Part shown: piece after piece, positions 10,019 through 19,498 of the stretch | Layout: each line of letters opens with the position of its first letter | Numbering within the stretch: position 1 is the stretch's first letter | NCBI RefSeq assembly: GCF_026891035.1 | Contig: NZ_JAPTGG010000012.1 | Coordinates: forward strand, 62,001-126,000 | Length of the DNA stretch: 64,000 bases | Source of the DNA: Dasania phycosphaerae | GTDB lineage: Bacteria; Pseudomonadota; Gammaproteobacteria; Pseudomonadales; Dasaniaceae | Direction: 5' to 3' | Position numbers and translations under genes: made by a program | The notes under the pieces: model-generated | What the model saw: only the letters and a program-made list of their open reading frames with translations | Databases searched by the model: none | Told to the model about the DNA's origin: nothing

Positions 10019-10336
10019 CTAACTCTCGGTTACGGTGGCGTACTGTGTGCGCCACTCTTCAAAGCCGCCATCCATGCTATAAACTTCACTAAAGCCTTGG
10101 CTGGCAAAAAAGTCGGCAGCGCCCTGGCTGCTATTGCCGTGGTAGCAATACACAACCAAGGGTTTGCTGTGATCTTGCTGCTGGATAAAAGCCTGCACAT
10201 TGTTGTTATCTATGTGTATGGCCCGTTCTATATGTGAGCTGATAAAAGAGGCTTGGTCGCGTATATCGACTAGGGTGGCGTCTTGTTCATCTAACAGGGT
10301 CTTGCTGTCGCTAATGGATAGGCGTTTGAAAGTCAT
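10019..10336 (-). CDS. glpE: Thiosulfate sulfurtransferase GlpE (rhodanese)
   Basis: A single-domain rhodanese that transfers sulfane sulfur from thiosulfate to cyanide or thioredoxin, in the cytoplasm. At 105 residues it has the family length. The active-site loop is CYHGNSSQ with Cys64, essentially the E. coli GlpE loop. VDIRDQASF and the MDGGFEEWR C-terminal helix complete the fold. It stands alone on the minus strand between sppA and efpL, with no glp regulon genes, so the name reflects orthology only. Confidence 0.9.
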   Translation of the reverse strand: MTFKRLSISDSKTLLDEQDATLVDIRDQASFISSHIERAIHIDNNNVQAFIQQQDHSKPLVVYCYHGNSSQGAADFFASQGFSEVYSMDGGFEEWRTQYATVTES

Positions 10337-10453
10337 GGCGCTGCCTGTAGTTTTTGTGAGTAAAGGTCATTATTATACGGCCCGCAGCCAGCGATAGCAG
10401 CTCAATAACATAATAATCTGAAACCGTCTGTATGATCTTAAGGGGATAGGGCA

Positions 10454-11020
10454 GTGCCTAAAGCCAGCGATTTAAAAAAGGGAGATGTGGTAGCAATTAA
10501 AGGTGCTCCGCATATTGTTAAGCATATAGAAGTAAAGTCACCTTCCTCCCGAGGCTCTGCGACCTTGTATAAAATTCGCTTTAAGCACGCGCAAACGGGG
10601 CAAAAAGTGGATGAGAGCCTGAAGGGTGATGATATGTTGGCGGATATAGATTTTGAGCGTCGCAAAATGCAATACTCCTTTCGCGACGGTGAAGCCTATG
10701 TGTTTATGGATGATGAAGATTACAGCCAGCACAGCTTAACTGCAGCCGAACTAGGCGATGATAGATACTATATTGTTGAAAACATGGAAAGCGTAGTGGG
10801 TATGTTAGTGGCGGGGCAGTTGCTAGGCATAGAGTTGCCACAGTCCGTTGCCATGACGATTAGCGAGACTAGCCCGGGTATTAAAGGTGCTAGCGCCTCG
10901 GCTAGAACCAAGCCCGCACACTTTGTTACAGGCTTGGTTATCCAAGTGCCCGAATATATAGATGTTGGTGAAACAGTAAAAATTAATACCGAAGATAACC
11001 GCTTTATGTCGCGGGCTTAG
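10454..11020 (+). CDS. efpL: Elongation factor P-like protein EfpL (YeiP)
   Basis: A paralogue of translation factor EF-P that helps ribosomes past stalling motifs. The 188 residues span the KOW-like N-domain (ASDLKKGDVVAIKGAPHIV), the middle OB domain (MQYSFRDGEAYVFMDDEDY) and the C-terminal OB domain (ETSPGIKGASASARTKPA ... GLVIQVPEYIDVGE). The tip of domain I reads SPSSRGSATLYKIRF: an arginine in the extended loop, as in E. coli YeiP, rather than the modifiable Lys/Arg context of EF-P. It starts at GTG 10454, with AAGGGGA upstream. Canonical efp is not in the window. Confidence 0.9.
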   Translation: MPKASDLKKGDVVAIKGAPHIVKHIEVKSPSSRGSATLYKIRFKHAQTGQKVDESLKGDDMLADIDFERRKMQYSFRDGEAYVFMDDEDYSQHSLTAAELGDDRYYIVENMESVVGMLVAGQLLGIELPQSVAMTISETSPGIKGASASARTKPAHFVTGLVIQVPEYIDVGETVKINTEDNRFMSRA

Positions 11021-11113
11021 CCCGCTGCTTAGCAATTAGCCCACACAGCCGCAGAGCTTTCAGCTATATTAGTTAGCTATTAGCTGTAACCCGCCCAAGA
11101 GATTAGCCTTACT

Positions 11114-11794
11114 ATGCGTTTTGAAGAATTAAAGCTAGCCATAGCCACACAATTTGAGTTAACGATTATCGGCCAGGATTATAAGCGTCATAATTGCCAG
11201 GCCAAGTTAATCGGTTATCAAAAACCTATGCGCTTAATGGTGGAGTTAATCAATAAGCCACCGCAGGTGCTACTGCATCAGGGTTTGAAAATTGAAGGTG
11301 AGGTTAACACTGCCTTGGGGCATGCGCATTTTGAGAGTGAGATAGATGAGCTGGTGCAGGGCTCGTCACCGTATTTGATTTTGGACTACCCCAGTCATAT
11401 TGATTACCAGCAATTACGCGCTGAACCAAGACTGCCGGTGGATCAGCCCATAGAAGTCGTGGGCAAAACGGCTTTGGGTATGGATACCAGCCCTATGCAT
11501 GGTTATATTTTGGATGTTAGTTGCTCGGGGGCACGCATAGTGGTGGAGAAAGAGTTAACCGCGATGGTAACTCATATCAGTATGGGGGTGATGTTAAGCG
11601 CTGCGGGCCTAGAGCGAGATATGACGGTTTTGGCAAAAGTAGTGGCCGCGTCTAAAACCAGTGATGAGCACCCCGATTATCACTTCGCCTATGGCTTACA
11701 ATTTTTAGACTTGCAGGCTATTGATCAATACTTCTTACAGGCTTTTTGCCATAAGCTGGAGTTGCAGGCCAGGCAATTGAGCTGCTATCGCTAA
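11114..11794 (+). CDS. PilZ-domain c-di-GMP receptor, YcgR-like architecture
   Basis: A 226-residue cytoplasmic protein. Its N-terminal ~100 residues resemble the PilZN/YcgR_2 beta-barrel (IGYQKPMRLMVELINKPPQVLLHQG), and the C-terminal half is a PilZ domain. The c-di-GMP signature is visible: RAEPRLPVD, carrying the RxxxR motif, and DVSCSGARI, the D/NxSxxG motif, about 35 residues later. YcgR proteins slow flagellar rotation on binding c-di-GMP; whether this one acts on the motor is inference. It converges on the GGDEF-EAL gene with one base between the stops, so enzyme and receptor are neighbours. Confidence 0.85.
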   Translation: MRFEELKLAIATQFELTIIGQDYKRHNCQAKLIGYQKPMRLMVELINKPPQVLLHQGLKIEGEVNTALGHAHFESEIDELVQGSSPYLILDYPSHIDYQQLRAEPRLPVDQPIEVVGKTALGMDTSPMHGYILDVSCSGARIVVEKELTAMVTHISMGVMLSAAGLERDMTVLAKVVAASKTSDEHPDYHFAYGLQFLDLQAIDQYFLQAFCHKLELQARQLSCYR

Positions 11795-11795
11795 G

Positions 11796-13514
11796 CTAGT
11801 GGGCGATGTTGCTTAGCCGTTGGTTCTGCTGCCCCATCCAGTGCATAAAGTGGTTGTGGTTTAAGGGCTTGGCGATATAAAAGCCCTGTGCCTGATGGCA
11901 ATCTCTAGTGCTGATGTATTCCAGGCAGCGGCTGTTTTCTATACCTTGAGCAATAATATTTAAGTTTAATATTTTCCCCAATTGAATGATCGCCTCGGTT
12001 ACGTCGGCGTATTCTTCGTTGTACTCGGCTCGCTGAATTAAGCTGCGATCAATTTTAATGGAGTCTATAGGTAGCCGGTGTAGCTGTGTTAAAGAGCAGT
12101 AATCCTTGCCAAAATTATCTATGGTCAAATGCACCCCTAGCTCATGTAGCTTATAAAGGCTGTTTTGTACTTTCTCAGAGCATTTAAAAGCATCGGCCTC
12201 GCTAAGCTCTAAGCACAGGTAGTGAGGGTTAAACTGTTGGTGGTGAATTAGCTTTTTAATAACATTGATCAGATAGGAATTTTCCAGTTGCTGCGCGGTT
12301 AAATTAACCGACACGGCGATGGCGGGTAGCCCCTGTTTCACCCAGGCTAAATGCTGCATGCAGGCATTGTGCACCACCCAGTTACCCACTTTATTCATCA
12401 GGCCATTGCTTTCTATAGCATTTAAAAATTTATCGGGTGCCAGTAGGCCCTGGCTGGGGTTGTTCCAGCGCAATAAGGCTTCAGCACCTATCAATTGCTG
12501 GCTTTTGGTATCGACTATAGGTTGGTAGTAGAGCTGCAGCTGTTTTAAAAACTTGGGGTGTTTGATATCGCTGTCTAAAGCGTGTTGAAATTTATCTTTA
12601 AAGTTAAGCTCTTGGTCAGCAAAGGAGAACTGCCGCTTACCGGCTTGCTTGGCTTTAAATAAGGCGTTGTCGGCGTGTTTGAGTAGTACGCAGTGTTCTT
12701 GGCTGTCGTTGGGGTACAGTGCTATGCCTATGCTGCAACTTACGTCTAGTTTGATGTGGGTGCCATGTTGTTGAAAATGGCAGCGCTCAATAATAGTTCT
12801 TGCCAAGGTGGCAGCATCTTTAGGGCTATGTAAATGAGTGGCAATAATGGCAAATTCATCGCCGCCTAAGCGGGCCACCAGATCACTTTCGCGCACGCTC
12901 TGCTGTAAGTGTTCGGCTGCGTCCGCCAGCACTTTATCGCCCACATCGTGGCCCAGGGCATCGTTGATAAGTTTGAAGTTATCCAGGTCAACAATCATTA
13001 AGGCTAGTAGGTGGCCTGAGCGCTTAGTTTGGGCTATGAGTTTGAGTAATTGCTTTTTAAACGCTAAGCGGTTGGCAAGGCCGGTTAAGGGGTCGTGATG
13101 CGCTAGCTTTAACAGCCTTGCCTCATCCGCTTTGTGGCGTATAGCATAACGTATACAGTGCTCCAGTAGGGCGGGGGTAAGTTCCTGTATGCGTAGGCTG
13201 TCTATGCGCGAGTGTAAGTGTTTGTGCTGGCTAAAAGCCTGCTTGCTATGGCTTAACAGTAGCGTGGCCGGCACATAAGACTCGTCATTGGGGAGGTTAC
13301 TGAGTAGCTCTAGGCGCTGCTCCAGTTCAGACTCGGTGCCTATCAGTAAGATATCGTAGTGTTTTTCGCTTAAACACTGTTGCGCGAGCTCAGCGCTAGC
13401 GCTGTAAGAAATTTCGATTTCGCTGTATTCAAACTGCTTACACAGCTTGGCTAGTAATTGCCTATGATTTGGGCTGCTACTAATGAATAAAGCATTAACA
13501 CAGGTGATAGACAT
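11796..13514 (-). CDS. GGDEF-EAL protein with degenerate receiver and EAL domains
   Basis: A c-di-GMP metabolism protein of 572 residues with no membrane segments. Residues 1-125 look like a receiver fold, but the acidic pocket is replaced by FISSSP and the phosphorylated Asp position reads LLIGTE. Residues ~137-300 are a GGDEF domain with intact RLGGDEFAI and an RxxD I-site (RESD) five residues before it, so cyclase activity and product inhibition are plausible. Residues ~315-562 are an EAL domain with GAEALLRW, SVNLTAQQ and IKIDRS intact. However, the DD pair reads IDNFGKDY (second Asp to Asn) and the EGVE glutamate is Gln (AQGIE). Phosphodiesterase activity is therefore doubtful. The gene is convergent with the PilZ gene. 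Confidence 0.9.
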   Translation of the reverse strand: MSITCVNALFISSSPNHRQLLAKLCKQFEYSEIEISYSASAELAQQCLSEKHYDILLIGTESELEQRLELLSNLPNDESYVPATLLLSHSKQAFSQHKHLHSRIDSLRIQELTPALLEHCIRYAIRHKADEARLLKLAHHDPLTGLANRLAFKKQLLKLIAQTKRSGHLLALMIVDLDNFKLINDALGHDVGDKVLADAAEHLQQSVRESDLVARLGGDEFAIIATHLHSPKDAATLARTIIERCHFQQHGTHIKLDVSCSIGIALYPNDSQEHCVLLKHADNALFKAKQAGKRQFSFADQELNFKDKFQHALDSDIKHPKFLKQLQLYYQPIVDTKSQQLIGAEALLRWNNPSQGLLAPDKFLNAIESNGLMNKVGNWVVHNACMQHLAWVKQGLPAIAVSVNLTAQQLENSYLINVIKKLIHHQQFNPHYLCLELSEADAFKCSEKVQNSLYKLHELGVHLTIDNFGKDYCSLTQLHRLPIDSIKIDRSLIQRAEYNEEYADVTEAIIQLGKILNLNIIAQGIENSRCLEYISTRDCHQAQGFYIAKPLNHNHFMHWMGQQNQRLSNIAH

Positions 13515-13734
13515 GGATCATCCTTAATATTCATTGTTATTGGCCTGCTGTCCCTAATAGCAAATATAGCCAAAGTCACACCGAAAGGTTAGAGGGTACG
13601 TCACATTGATATGCTATAGGCGTAGTGTTTTATATAAGCTAAAGTTAGCAGATATAAGAAAAAGTTTCGATAGTGTACAAAGCACAGGCTTTTGGCTATG
13701 GAATAAGCAAATACGCACAGCCACGAGAGTTTTA

Positions 13735-14349
13735 ATGATGTTTCGCAATAAGTTGCCCCTATGTGGGTTGATATTAATCGCGTATAGCCCGCTGCTAATG
13801 GCGGTAACAGAAAGTGATATTTGGGTACCCAAACGCTATACGGCTGCTAAAAATAAGCTGCTTAGCACCGCCGTTGAAGCTGAGCGAACCACTCGCTGCG
13901 CTCAGGTGATACAGGGCTCTTTAGTGGTAGAGAAAACCACCCCGCAGGCCTATTACTTTGTGGTGACCTGCAGAGACAAAAACCGTAAGTCTTACAACCT
14001 TTCTTATAGCTACCCCGTCAACGGGGCTGAGCCCATATTACTGAATGAGCAGTTTGTTGTTGCCCCTGAGCCGGTAGTCATCGCTGCAGAGTCGGCAGAG
14101 CCTACGATTAGTGCTAATCGCGCATGGCCACTGTGTATAGCTGCATTAAAAAAGAAAACCCGCACCATGTTAGATGTACTGATGCTAGAGAATAACCCGC
14201 GCCCTAGTGACGATGGGCTGGCTAGGCAGGTTTTTGATATTCCCTTTGATGCCAAAAATCCCCAAGGCTTACTTTTAAAGTATCAGGGCCATTGTGAGGT
14301 CGATGCAGAAGGGGAGCTAACCTTGGCTATATCGGGGCGCAAGAGCTAA
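13735..14349 (+). CDS. Exported protein of unknown function
   Basis: I do not recognise this family. Starting at ATG 13735 it has 204 residues. A Sec signal peptide (FRNKLPLCGLILIAYSPLLMA, about residues 3-23) precedes a likely cleavage before VTESD. The mature part has four cysteines (in TTRCAQV, VTCRDK, PLCIAAL and GHCEVD), enough for two periplasmic disulfides, and a mostly beta, polar sequence. In-frame codons continue upstream to 13606, but starting there would bury the signal peptide. It is divergent from the GGDEF-EAL gene and 104 bp upstream of the hybrid kinase on the same strand, which makes an accessory role to that sensor possible but untested. Confidence 0.6.
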   Translation: MMFRNKLPLCGLILIAYSPLLMAVTESDIWVPKRYTAAKNKLLSTAVEAERTTRCAQVIQGSLVVEKTTPQAYYFVVTCRDKNRKSYNLSYSYPVNGAEPILLNEQFVVAPEPVVIAAESAEPTISANRAWPLCIAALKKKTRTMLDVLMLENNPRPSDDGLARQVFDIPFDAKNPQGLLLKYQGHCEVDAEGELTLAISGRKS

Positions 14350-14453
14350 TCTGTGTTGGGCAATAATGCCTTTAGTAAGCATACAGGTTGAAAGCTAACT
14401 GCCATAAACTAGAATAAAAAACAGACATTTTTAAAAATATAGGTATAAAAATA

Positions 14454-17400
14454 ATGCCGGATACGATGGCCCGCGCTTTTGGATATGAGCAATATACTCG
14501 TTACGTATTGCTAGCCGCTATTTTATTGATTTGTATTGCCCCCTATTTGCTCAACTTGGCGGGTGTTGATTTTGCGTCGTTTTCTGCCCCGTTAGAGCTG
14601 GCCAATGGGGCACAGCCCACCGAGGAGGCTTTGTTTTATGCGGTGGCAGGGGGCATACATCATGCCTTACTGGAATGGAGCGCGGTGACTATAGCGGTCA
14701 TTACGGCTATCGTCTCTCTGTTTCACTACGCTACTCACAGGGATTTAACCGTTCCCATTATTGGCTTGGCGTTATTAGCTGCAGGCATTATTGACGCATT
14801 TCATGCTTTGGCAGCAACCCGCATTATCCATGCCCAAAGTGGCAATATGGACTTCATACCTTTTACTTGGGCTATTTCGCGAATATTTAATGCCAGTATC
14901 ATGGTTATGGCTGCGCTGCTTAGTATGTGGCTAGTACGTCAGCAGCTGCTACGCGATCAACTTTATCAAAAACACGGTGTGGCCGTTATAGCGGGATTTG
15001 CTTTATTCCTTATGGCGGTCTGTAGTGCCGTTATCCTATGGGTAGCTAACGCCGAAACGTTGCCGCAAACAACCTATCCTACGGCCGTTATTACTAGGCC
15101 TTTTGATGTGCTCCCTTTAGCGCTATTTATGTTGAGTGGCACGCTGTTTTGGGCTTGGTATCGCAGTAATGAAAGCTTAGTAAAATTTGCGTTGATGCTA
15201 AGTATTATTCCAGGGATAGCCACGCAGCTATATATGGCTTTTGGCTCCAAGGCCTTATTTGATAACCACTTTAATATTGCGCACTTTTTAAAAGTAATCG
15301 CCTATGGCTGTGTTTTACTGGGTATGTTGGCCGAAACCCTAAAAACCAGTAAGCCATCCGCCACAGTGGCAGACGACAATATTAATAGCAGTAACCCTAT
15401 CCAGAGCTCAAAAGCCAATGAAGATATAAAAATCCTCGATGTGGGTGACCCCAAGATTAGGCTAAACCTCTTGTTGCCTGCAGTCGCTTTTTGTTTGTCT
15501 TTATTTGTGGCCTTGGCGGTAGGCTTAACTTTTTACATGGAAAGTCGTCACATAGTTGAAGAGAGAGAAATCGGCGACTTAGATCATAAGGCCTCCGTAA
15601 TAAAAGCTGAAATAGAGCAGGTCTATGAGGCTGCGGCTGCTGGTGTTAGTTTTTTAAGCCAAACGCCCGCAGTATTAGCAATAGCGGAGCATGCGCGCTT
15701 GGGTGAAGATGAACAAGTACAGCAGTGGCGCGAGCGCTTAGAGGTTATCTTTATTGGGGTGTTAAACGTAAGGCCTATTTATTCAAAGATTTCCTATGTG
15801 CAAGCTGATCAACTCGCTAGCGAGATAGTGGCGGCTAGCAACCCTTATAGTGGTGCCCAGGCAATCCCTATACAAAACTATAAAAATTATACTGATTCTG
15901 TAGTGTTCAATAAAACCTTGTCACTAAACGAGGGGCAGATATATTTTTCCGATGTTACCATTGAGCCCGCTGATGCGCAGTCGGGTAATGCTAGGCGGTT
16001 AAGTTTTACGGTGTCTACGCCTGTTTTTGACTCGGCATCGGGCGAATTGTTTGGCGCTGTATTGATAGAGGTTGATTTTGGTGAGTTGCTGAAACGACTT
16101 GATATAAAGCCGTTACAAGGCCTAGATTTTTATCTGGCTAATAGACAGGGCGATTATTTGTTACATCCTAAACAGGCTAAAACCTTGCTGTTTAGCAACA
16201 GCTTAGGTGGAGGTCTGCAAAACGATTTTCCGGCATTACAGGACTCTTTACTCAATAATATTAAGTCTGAAAGTTTTAGAGGAGTGCTGGATAATAGTAC
16301 TTATTTAGCGGTTTATAAGCAGTTAGATTTTTCGCAATATGGCCTGCATCAACCGTTGACTATGCTGCTGACTATGCCGGTAGGTGGCATTGATAAAATG
16401 CTACAGGAGATCAGAAATAGAAGTATTATTCTGGCTGTCTCACTTTCATTCTTAGTGTTGGCTTGTTCGATATTTTTATCGCGCCGTTTAATTAATAGCT
16501 TGGTTACGATGACCCATGAACTACAAAATTATGAGGTTACGGGCAAGGTGCATAATCTACCCGTAGAGGCCAAGGATGAAATAGGGGTTTTAGCGAGAAG
16601 TTTTCATAATCTATTGACCTTAATAGAGTTTAAGTCACGTCGCCAAGAGGAGTTGGCTAGGCAGTCTGAGCTTATGTCTACCCGCATGAAAAATATTTTG
16701 AGCTCTATAGAAGATGCGGTGATTAGTATTGATGAGCAGGGTGTTATTCAATCTTATAATAGAGCGGCGGAAGGTATTTTTGGCTATAGCGAGCAGGAAG
16801 TCATAGGGCAAAAAATAACCCTGCTAATGCCTGAGGAGTACGCTCAGCAGCATCAATACTTAGTAGAGGAGTATTTGCGCACAAAGATCAGTACCATTCT
16901 TGGCAAAGGGCGGCAGCTGAGTGCAGTAAGAAAAAATGGTGAAGAGTTTCCCATTTATTTGTCAGTGTCTGAAATTGATACCGACAGCGGCAAACTGTTT
17001 AGTGGTTTGATTAGGGATATTAGCGAGCAACTAGAGCTAGAAGCTGAACGGGCTAAGTTGTATGCCGACAGAGCCAAGGAAAAACAGCGTTTAGATGAGA
17101 TTATTCGCGGTACTGATGTAGGCACCTGGGAGTGGGATGTAAGCACGGGTGAAATGTTTATCAACGAGCGCGGGGCGACCATGCTAGGTTATAGCCTGGC
17201 GGAGCTCAGCCCTTTGACTATCGAAAAATGGACTAACCTAATACACCCAGAAGACCTGCCAGCTAATAACGATCAGCTCAGCAATCATTTGTCGGGTATC
17301 ACCGAGTCCTTTTCCGGGGACGCGCGTATGCGGCGTAAAAATGGTAGCTGGGTATGGGTGATGGCCAGAGGCATGGTAGTAGAGCGAGATGCTAGGGGTA

Positions 17401-19487
17401 AGCCTTTGCGTATGTCGGGCACCCATCAAGATATAGATGAACGTAAACGCTTAGAGGCAGAGCGCGAGCAAGCCTTAAAAGAAGCGCAGGTGTCCGCCAG
17501 GCTAAAAGCAGAATTTTTAGCCAGCATGAGCCATGAAATACGAACGCCCATGAATGGGGTGTTGGGTATGTTAGACCTGCTAATGCGCAACCATTTATCC
17601 ACTGAGCAAATGCACTATGCCTCTCTAGCTAAAACTAGCGCGCAATCCCTGTTATCGATTATTAATGATATTTTAGATTTTTCTAAAATCGATGCCGGCA
17701 AGCTAGAAATGGAGTCAATAGCCTTTGATTTACACAGCCAGCTGGATGAGATTGTTGAATCTATGGCCTTTAAGGCGCAAGAAAAAAATATTGAACTGGT
17801 GGTGGATACTCAAAAAGTATCTCCGGGTATGGTTAAAGGTGATCCGGGTCGTTTGCGACAAATTCTTAATAACTTAATCAGTAACGCGATTAAATTTACC
17901 CCTGAGGGTGGTGAAGTGGTAATTAGTGCTCAGCTGCAAGAGCAAGATGAAGATGAAGACTTTTTACTACGTTGTTCTGTAACAGATACCGGCATAGGCA
18001 TACCCGAGGACAAGCAGGCAAGTTTGTTTGACAGTTTTACTCAAGTGGATGCTTCAACCACCCGGGAGTATGGCGGCACGGGTTTAGGCTTGGCTATATG
18101 CAAGCAGTTGTGTGAGTTAATGGGTGGGGATATTAGCGTAAGCAGTGAGCTGGGTAAGGGCAGTGTATTTAGCTTTACTGTGAGCTTGCAAAAAAGTGCC
18201 TATGGTTTAGAAGCTTTACCGGTAATTGATATGAGTGGTAGAAAAATTCTAATCGTAGATGATAATTCAACTAACCGAGAGATTTTACAAGGGCAGTTGG
18301 CTATCTGGGGCGCCGAAGTTAGCTCCGCAGATAGTGCTGAGTTAGCCTTACAATTATTAGAACAGCACGTTGATGATTTATTTGATGTTGCGCTACTAGA
18401 TATGCAAATGCCAAATATGGATGGTGCGGAATTAGGTCGGCGGATTAAAGCGGATCAACGTTTTGATGCCATGAAGATGATTATGATGACTTCTATGGCG
18501 GAGCGGGGTGATGCAAAGTTCTTTTCGGATATAGGGTTCTCGGCTTATTTTCCCAAGCCGGTTACCAGTGCCGATTTATTTAATGCTCTAAGTGTAGTGA
18601 TTGAAGGTGGTAGTGCTCTAGAGCATGCCCAGCCACTGGTTACCCATCATAATGTGAAAAGCTTATTGCTACAGTCTCAAGCTGAAAATACCAATGTATT
18701 GCTAGTTGAAGACAACCATATTAACCAAGAGGTGGCATTGGGCCTGCTGCAAGATTTACCCTGCCAAGTAGAAGTTGCCAACCAAGGCGCAGAAGCCTTA
18801 GCACTGTTACGGGAGAAAAGTTTTGATCTTGTGTTAATGGATTGCCAAATGCCGGTCATGGATGGCTATGAAGCTACCGGGCGTATACGAGCAGGTGAGG
18901 CTGGCGAACGCAATAAGGCTATAGTTATTATTGCGATGACAGCAAATGCCATGAAGGGCGATAAAGAGCGTTGTATTAATGCGGGTATGAATGATTACCT
19001 AGCTAAGCCTGTAGATGTAGAGCATTTGGCTGCCGTGTTAAAAAAATGGCGTGGTGCTAGTTTTAGGGTGACTGCTGTGGAAGAGGAGAAGGGCGTGGAT
19101 ACTGTTAGTGATGATAGTAGTGGGAATCAAACCGTAGAGGTTTGGGACAGGCCCAGTGCCTTGCAGCGCATGGGCGGTAAGCCTGAGCGCCTGAAAATGA
19201 TGATAGGGATTTTTATTGAAGAGTCGGAAAGCTACATGCAGAGCCTAGCGTCAGCCTTTGAGCAAAAATCCTTAGATGAATTAAGAGGCAGCTCGCATGC
19301 TATCAAAGGCGCCTTGGGTAATTTAAGTGCTAACGCCTGTTTTGAGCTGGCTAAGGCCATGGAGATGCATGCCTTAGAGAACAATTTAGAGGCGGCCAAG
19401 TCAGTGTGGCCGGTATTTATTGAACAGTTTGAGCTCTTAAAAGATCGCTTAGAGCAGGAATTACTGCAAGCCAGTGACGTGGAATAG
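14454..19487 (+). CDS. Multi-sensor hybrid histidine kinase with two receivers and an HPt domain
   Basis: An inner-membrane phosphorelay kinase of 1,677 residues. Residues ~15-305 form a multi-helix membrane sensor resembling MASE-type modules (LALLAAGIIDAFHALAATR). Then come TM ~335-360, a large periplasmic CACHE-like domain (~365-650), TM ~657-680, HAMP, PAS 1 (~747-860) and PAS 2 (~880-1000). The kinase core has His1027 in MSHEIRTPMNG, an ATPase domain with DTGIGIP and GGTGLGLAICKQL, receiver 1 with Asp1316 (LLDMQMPNMDG), receiver 2 with Asp1463 (LMDCQMPVMDG) and HPt His1615 (SHAIKGALGNLSA). All phosphotransfer residues are intact. The layout is BarA-like with an extra receiver and extra sensors. 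No response regulator lies nearby, so the output protein is unknown. Confidence 0.92.
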   Translation: MPDTMARAFGYEQYTRYVLLAAILLICIAPYLLNLAGVDFASFSAPLELANGAQPTEEALFYAVAGGIHHALLEWSAVTIAVITAIVSLFHYATHRDLTVPIIGLALLAAGIIDAFHALAATRIIHAQSGNMDFIPFTWAISRIFNASIMVMAALLSMWLVRQQLLRDQLYQKHGVAVIAGFALFLMAVCSAVILWVANAETLPQTTYPTAVITRPFDVLPLALFMLSGTLFWAWYRSNESLVKFALMLSIIPGIATQLYMAFGSKALFDNHFNIAHFLKVIAYGCVLLGMLAETLKTSKPSATVADDNINSSNPIQSSKANEDIKILDVGDPKIRLNLLLPAVAFCLSLFVALAVGLTFYMESRHIVEEREIGDLDHKASVIKAEIEQVYEAAAAGVSFLSQTPAVLAIAEHARLGEDEQVQQWRERLEVIFIGVLNVRPIYSKISYVQADQLASEIVAASNPYSGAQAIPIQNYKNYTDSVVFNKTLSLNEGQIYFSDVTIEPADAQSGNARRLSFTVSTPVFDSASGELFGAVLIEVDFGELLKRLDIKPLQGLDFYLANRQGDYLLHPKQAKTLLFSNSLGGGLQNDFPALQDSLLNNIKSESFRGVLDNSTYLAVYKQLDFSQYGLHQPLTMLLTMPVGGIDKMLQEIRNRSIILAVSLSFLVLACSIFLSRRLINSLVTMTHELQNYEVTGKVHNLPVEAKDEIGVLARSFHNLLTLIEFKSRRQEELARQSELMSTRMKNILSSIEDAVISIDEQGVIQSYNRAAEGIFGYSEQEVIGQKITLLMPEEYAQQHQYLVEEYLRTKISTILGKGRQLSAVRKNGEEFPIYLSVSEIDTDSGKLFSGLIRDISEQLELEAERAKLYADRAKEKQRLDEIIRGTDVGTWEWDVSTGEMFINERGATMLGYSLAELSPLTIEKWTNLIHPEDLPANNDQLSNHLSGITESFSGDARMRRKNGSWVWVMARGMVVERDARGKPLRMSGTHQDIDERKRLEAEREQALKEAQVSARLKAEFLASMSHEIRTPMNGVLGMLDLLMRNHLSTEQMHYASLAKTSAQSLLSIINDILDFSKIDAGKLEMESIAFDLHSQLDEIVESMAFKAQEKNIELVVDTQKVSPGMVKGDPGRLRQILNNLISNAIKFTPEGGEVVISAQLQEQDEDEDFLLRCSVTDTGIGIPEDKQASLFDSFTQVDASTTREYGGTGLGLAICKQLCELMGGDISVSSELGKGSVFSFTVSLQKSAYGLEALPVIDMSGRKILIVDDNSTNREILQGQLAIWGAEVSSADSAELALQLLEQHVDDLFDVALLDMQMPNMDGAELGRRIKADQRFDAMKMIMMTSMAERGDAKFFSDIGFSAYFPKPVTSADLFNALSVVIEGGSALEHAQPLVTHHNVKSLLLQSQAENTNVLLVEDNHINQEVALGLLQDLPCQVEVANQGAEALALLREKSFDLVLMDCQMPVMDGYEATGRIRAGEAGERNKAIVIIAMTANAMKGDKERCINAGMNDYLAKPVDVEHLAAVLKKWRGASFRVTAVEEEKGVDTVSDDSSGNQTVEVWDRPSALQRMGGKPERLKMMIGIFIEESESYMQSLASAFEQKSLDELRGSSHAIKGALGNLSANACFELAKAMEMHALENNLEAAKSVWPVFIEQFELLKDRLEQELLQASDVE

Positions 19488-19498
19488 GGAGGCGTTTA

